DNA of 17,509 nucleotides, from assembly GCA_002404675.1 (NCBI GenBank), contig DHKE01000007.1, positions 1 through 17,509 of the forward strand, in the 5' to 3' direction. Under the pieces are notes generated by a model. The model did not search any database. It was given only the letters and a program-made list of their open reading frames with translations, and was not told the origin of the DNA. This document shows positions 14,496 through 17,509 of the stretch, piece by piece. Numbering within the stretch: position 1 is the stretch's first letter; each line of letters begins with the position of its first letter. The translations under genes were made by a program, and so were the position numbers. The DNA is from Porphyromonadaceae bacterium UBA4702. GTDB lineage: Bacteria > Bacteroidota > Bacteroidia > Bacteroidales > Muribaculaceae.

Positions 14496-15512
14496 ATGAG
14501 CCGACAGCCCGAACAGCAGACGGAGATTTCCATAATCGTGCCGGTCTACAACCGCCGTGACGAGGTGCGCGACCTGCTCGACAGCCTGTCGCGCCAGACA
14601 GACAGCGGCTTCGAGATTGTGATAGTCGAAGACGGCAGCACCGACCCGTGCCGCGACATCTGCGACGAATACGCCTCGCGGCTGAACCTGAAGTATTTCC
14701 ACAAGGGGAACGAGGGCCGCAGCATAGCCAGGAATTACGGAATAGAACGAGCCGACGGAGACTTCTTTGTCTTCGTCGACTCTGACTGCATACTCCCCGC
14801 AGAATATATTGCCACCCTGCGCCGCGAACTGCGCGACAACCCCACCGACTGTTTCGGAGGGCCTGACGCTGCGCACTGCTCGTTCAGCGACACGCAGAAG
14901 GCGATAAACTATTCCATGACGGCGTTCCTGACCACCGGCGGAATACGCGGAGGCAAGGTGCAGCTGGAGAAGTTTGTGCCCAGGACGTTCAACATGGGCT
15001 TCTCGCGCAGAGTGTATGAGAAGGTCGGCGGTTTCCGTGAGATGTTCTCCGAGGACATAGACATGAGCACGCGCATACGCCTTGCCGGCTTCAGCATCAA
15101 GCTGTACCGCGACGTTAAGGTGTACCACAAGCGGCGCGTGGATATGCGCAAGTTCTGGCGGCAGGTGCACGTGTTCGGAATGTCGCGCATCACCTTGCAG
15201 CTCATCTATCCTGGCTCGATGAAGGCGGTACATTGGCTGCCGGCTCTGTTCGTGGTTTTCGCAACGGCAATGGTAATCGGCAGCTTTTTCTGCATTTGGT
15301 CGCTGCTGCCGCTTGCCGTATACCTCATAGCCTTGTGGATAAGCGCGATATGCTCCACAAAATCGCTGAAAATAGGTTCGCTCGCCGTGGTGGCAGCGAT
15401 GACGCAGCTGTGGGGCTACGGCACGGGCTTCATACGCGCCTACGTCTGGAAGATATTGCTGCGCCACGGACGCGACGAGCAGCAGGAGATTGAGATGCGC
15501 CGGGGCAAATAG
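14496..15512 (+). CDS. Membrane-anchored family 2 glycosyltransferase
   Basis: The predicted enzyme transfers a sugar from a nucleotide-sugar donor to a lipid or polysaccharide acceptor at the inner membrane. The N-terminal GT-A domain (338 residues in total) starts ISIIVPVYNR (11-20) and carries VEDGSTD (44-50) and the metal-binding FVDSD (93-97). EGRSIARNYGIERADGDF precedes the DxD, as in GT2 enzymes. An acidic SEDIDMSTR (185-193) likely provides the catalytic base. Three hydrophobic segments follow (about 248-264, 267-287, 295-313) with a positively charged C-terminus. This resembles chain-forming or decorating GT2 proteins, but donor and acceptor cannot be assigned. It sits between efp and radC with 22-bp gaps, so it is probably co-transcribed with them. 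I see no glycan cluster around it. Confidence 0.88.
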   Translation: MSRQPEQQTEISIIVPVYNRRDEVRDLLDSLSRQTDSGFEIVIVEDGSTDPCRDICDEYASRLNLKYFHKGNEGRSIARNYGIERADGDFFVFVDSDCILPAEYIATLRRELRDNPTDCFGGPDAAHCSFSDTQKAINYSMTAFLTTGGIRGGKVQLEKFVPRTFNMGFSRRVYEKVGGFREMFSEDIDMSTRIRLAGFSIKLYRDVKVYHKRRVDMRKFWRQVHVFGMSRITLQLIYPGSMKAVHWLPALFVVFATAMVIGSFFCIWSLLPLAVYLIALWISAICSTKSLKIGSLAVVAAMTQLWGYGTGFIRAYVWKILLRHGRDEQQEIEMRRGK

Positions 15513-15534
15513 TGCTGTTTTCAACCGTTCCGCG

Positions 15535-16278
15535 ATGATAGTCAATGAACAGGAGCCGCATTATGCCGGCAAGGACGCAACGCCGATGGCTCCGGTGCGT
15601 ACCGTCAAGGAGATGGACGAGGACGAGCAGCCGCGTGAAAAGGCGTTCAGCCACGGCGTAGGCGTGCTTTCCGTACCCGAACTGCTGGCGGTGATACTCC
15701 GCACCGGCATCCCCGGCAAGCCTATTACAGAAATGATGCGCGAGATGATGCGTGCCAACGACGGGCGGCTTCATACGCTGGAGCGTCGCTCGCGTGCCGA
15801 AATCATGAGCATCAAGGGAATCGGGCGCACCAAGGCGATACAGATAGAGGCTGTCATGGAGCTGATACGCCGCTACACTGCCGAAACGGCATCTGAAGAC
15901 CCGGTGATACGCTGTTCGCAAGACATTTTCCGTGTCATGCAGCCGCGCATCGGCAACCTCGCCCATGAGGAAATCTGGGTGTTGCTGCTGGCGCGTAACA
16001 ACCGCATTATCCGTATGTTCCGCGCCTCACAAGGCGGGATTTCCGCAAGTGTTTTCGACATAAAGGTCGTGATGAAAGAGGCTCTGGTGGAAAACGCCTC
16101 GACACTCGCGCTTTGCCACAATCACCCGTCGGGCAACCTGACCTCGTCGCGCTCGGATGACGACATGACTGAGAAATGCGCCACAGCGTGCCGCAACCTC
16201 GACATCCACATGCTCGACCACCTGATAATCACCGCACAGGGGTATTTCAGCTACCGAGACCGGGGGCTTATGCCGTAA
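15535..16278 (+). CDS. radC: RadC-family JAB-domain protein
   Basis: RadC proteins have a helix-hairpin-helix N-terminal part and a JAB/JAMM metalloprotease-like C-terminal domain. Their cellular role is unsettled; the early DNA-repair assignment did not hold up. From the ATG at 15535 the product is 247 residues. The N-terminal region ([18 protein letters not shown]) and hairpin ([18 protein letters not shown], about 92-109) are followed by the JAB core: HNHPSGN at 185-191 (His185, His187) and an SxxD at 195-198, all metal ligands intact. An in-frame ATG at 15490 overlaps the glycosyltransferase gene and adds unconserved residues. A later ATG at 15586 ([10 protein letters not shown]) is also plausible. 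The last 28 bp overlap the convergent fic gene. Confidence 0.93.
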   Translation: MIVNEQEPHYAGKDATPMAPVRTVKEMDEDEQPREKAFSHGVGVLSVPELLAVILRTGIPGKPITEMMREMMRANDGRLHTLERRSRAEIMSIKGIGRTKAIQIEAVMELIRRYTAETASEDPVIRCSQDIFRVMQPRIGNLAHEEIWVLLLARNNRIIRMFRASQGGISASVFDIKVVMKEALVENASTLALCHNHPSGNLTSSRSDDDMTEKCATACRNLDIHMLDHLIITAQGYFSYRDRGLMP

Positions 16279-16820
16279 CCCTCATAATAATAGGACTGCT
16301 CGATGCCCTTGAAAATGACTTCGCGGTCGTCTATGCGGTCTGTCAGTGCCGGTTGCAGCAAGAAACGCAATTCCAAGTCGTTGACAGGGCTGCGCTCCAT
16401 GGCTTGAAGGTACAGATCTTTGTCTACCAGCTGCCAATCGATTACTTTACCGAGCCTCCGGCGCAAAATCATGTCGAGCCAGATGCGAGTAGACCTGCCG
16501 TTGCCCTCCATAAACGGATGCGCCACGTTCATCTCCACATATTTGGCTATTATTTCCTCGTATGTAGTTTCCGGCATCCGCTCAATCGCCGCCAACGCTT
16601 CTTTCAGGTAGAGGCAGTTGGCAAAACGGAAATTCCCCTTGCTGATGTTCTTGTCACGTATCTGCCCGGCGAAATCGTACAGTCCGCCGAAAAGAGCCTT
16701 GTGTATGGCCTGAAGTCCGGCGACTGAGCCAACCTCGATGTTGTATATGTCACCCGACTCGAAAAGGCGTTTCGCGTTTTCGAGACTCCGGGCGTCAATG
16801 TCCTTTGTGTGTCCGCTCAT
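16251..16820 (-). CDS. Fic-domain AMP-transferase, class III (NmFic-like, self-inhibited)
   Basis: Fic enzymes usually transfer AMP from ATP to a hydroxyl on a target protein. The 189-residue protein carries the full catalytic motif [12 protein letters not shown] (101-112), with catalytic His101 and phosphate-binding residues intact. The C-terminal helix holds the inhibitory motif SYYYEG (Ser176, Glu180), matching [S/T]xxxE[G/N] of class III Fic proteins, in which the glutamate blocks productive ATP binding until it is relieved. Length, motif order and stretches such as [27 protein letters not shown] and [13 protein letters not shown] closely resemble the well-studied Neisseria meningitidis NmFic (from memory). 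The ATG overlaps the typA stop by 4 bp (ATGA), implying translational coupling, and its last 28 bp overlap radC antisense. There is no partner antitoxin gene, as expected for class III. The target is unknown. Confidence 0.95.
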   Translation of the reverse strand: MSGHTKDIDARSLENAKRLFESGDIYNIEVGSVAGLQAIHKALFGGLYDFAGQIRDKNISKGNFRFANCLYLKEALAAIERMPETTYEEIIAKYVEMNVAHPFMEGNGRSTRIWLDMILRRRLGKVIDWQLVDKDLYLQAMERSPVNDLELRFLLQPALTDRIDDREVIFKGIEQSYYYEGYGISPRSR

Positions 16821-17509
16821 TTTGCGGCACGCTTGCGCTCCAGGTCGTCGAGGATGATTTTGCGCAGCCGCAGGTGGTTGGGCGTAACCTCCACATACTC
16901 ATCCTCCTTGATGTATTCGAGGGCTTCTTCGAGCGAGAAAACTACAGGCGGCACAATTTTCACCTTGTCGTCTGAGCCGCTGGCCCGCATGTTCGTCAGC
17001 TTCTTCGACTTGGTGACGTTGACCACGATGTCATTGTCCTTGGCGTTCTCGCCGACGACCTGGCCTGCATACACCTCCTCCTGCGGGAAGATGAAGAAAC
17101 GTCCGCGGTCTTGGAGCTTGTCTATCGCGTATGCGTATGCGGTACCGGCTGAAAGAGCAATGAGCGAGCCGTTTACGCGGCGCTGTATGTCGCCTTTCCA
17201 AGGCTGGTACTCGAGAAAGCGGTGCGCCATGATGGCCTCGCCTGCGGTTCCGGTAAGCACGTTGTTGCGCAGTCCGATGATGCCTCGAGAGGGGATTGTG
17301 AACTCGATGTTGATGCGGTCTGCCTGAGTCTCCATTGACACTATCTCGCCACGGCGGCGCGTCACCATGTCGATGACCTTGGAGGAGTATTCCTCCGGCA
17401 CATTGATGGTCAGCACCTCGACGGGCTCGCATTTCTGGCCGTCTATCTCCTTTATGATGACCTGCGGCTGACCTACCTGCAGCTCATACCCCTCGCGGCG
17501 CATGGTCTC
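16817..17509 (-). CDS. typA: GTP-binding translation factor BipA/TypA (partial, C-terminal part)
   Basis: BipA is a ribosome-associated translational GTPase related to EF-G/LepA and linked to 50S assembly and stress growth. Only the last ~230 codons are in the window; the GTPase domain lies beyond the right edge. The visible part shows the end of domain III ([16 protein letters not shown]), the EF-G-like domain V ([29 protein letters not shown]) and the BipA-specific C-terminal domain ([55 protein letters not shown]). The ATG at 17501-17503 is internal. The reading frame stays open to the edge. The stop overlaps the start of the Fic gene as ATGA. Confidence 0.96.
   Translation of the reverse strand, partial: ETMRREGYELQVGQPQVIIKEIDGQKCEPVEVLTINVPEEYSSKVIDMVTRRRGEIVSMETQADRINIEFTIPSRGIIGLRNNVLTGTAGEAIMAHRFLEYQPWKGDIQRRVNGSLIALSAGTAYAYAIDKLQDRGRFFIFPQEEVYAGQVVGENAKDNDIVVNVTKSKKLTNMRASGSDDKVKIVPPVVFSLEEALEYIKEDEYVEVTPNHLRLRKIILDDLERKRAAK

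Noticed and set aside
14406..15545. Minus-strand frame of 379 codons across the efp and glycosyltransferase genes
   Set aside because: It spans two real plus-strand genes and their intergenic gap, has low-complexity composition and no recognisable motif.

Overview
The window is chromosomal DNA of a Bacteroidales bacterium, most likely a Muribaculaceae-type (S24-7) gut commensal. The evidence is fourfold: moderately high GC; clean matches to the Bacteroidetes primary-sigma promoter (TTG/TTTG, 19-20 bp, TAnnTTTG) upstream of pnp, a small orphan gene, rpmH and efp; Bacteroidetes-type families (DUF2807/head-GIN proteins, an OMP_b-brl_3 TonB-receptor-like barrel); and very few Shine-Dalgarno sequences. 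The genus is an inference. Nothing here looks like a phage, CRISPR locus, integron or insertion sequence.

Layout. (1) 1-2615: a possible 3' end of an AT-rich gene, then pnp with its own promoter and a textbook terminator. (2) 2584-4970: a tandem duplication of a whole transcription unit. Two diverged DUF2807 proteins each carry the same leader (a TGTCACA-N15-CGTC motif resembling an ECF-sigma promoter) and the same 3' hairpin. The ~350-bp spacer between them holds a 25-bp perfect inverted repeat. Copy 1 is a predicted lipoprotein. Copy 2 has lost the lipobox glycine and looks like a soluble secreted protein. (3) 5001-8745, minus strand: folP, cdaA (c-di-AMP synthase) and a secreted type I pullulanase. 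(4) 9022-11880: a large outer-membrane barrel protein with a possible ECF-type promoter. (5) 12074-13362: an unrecognised 119-residue helical protein and a nitrilase-family omega-amidase. (6) 13540-15535: rpmH (51 codons, minus strand) divergent from efp, which leads an apparent operon efp - GT2 glycosyltransferase - radC. (7) 16251-17509, minus strand: typA/bipA (partial, running off the window) overlapped by 4 bp with a NmFic-type Fic AMP-transferase, whose 3' end overlaps radC.

Most of the window is core housekeeping: RNA decay (PNPase), folate synthesis, c-di-AMP signalling, translation (L34, EF-P, BipA) and metabolite repair (omega-amidase). The parts that look least described are the duplicated DUF2807 units with duplicated regulatory ends, the coupling of a self-inhibited Fic enzyme to the translation GTPase BipA, and the orphan 119-residue protein. 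I did not find a clear new multi-gene defence or mobile system, and I do not claim one.
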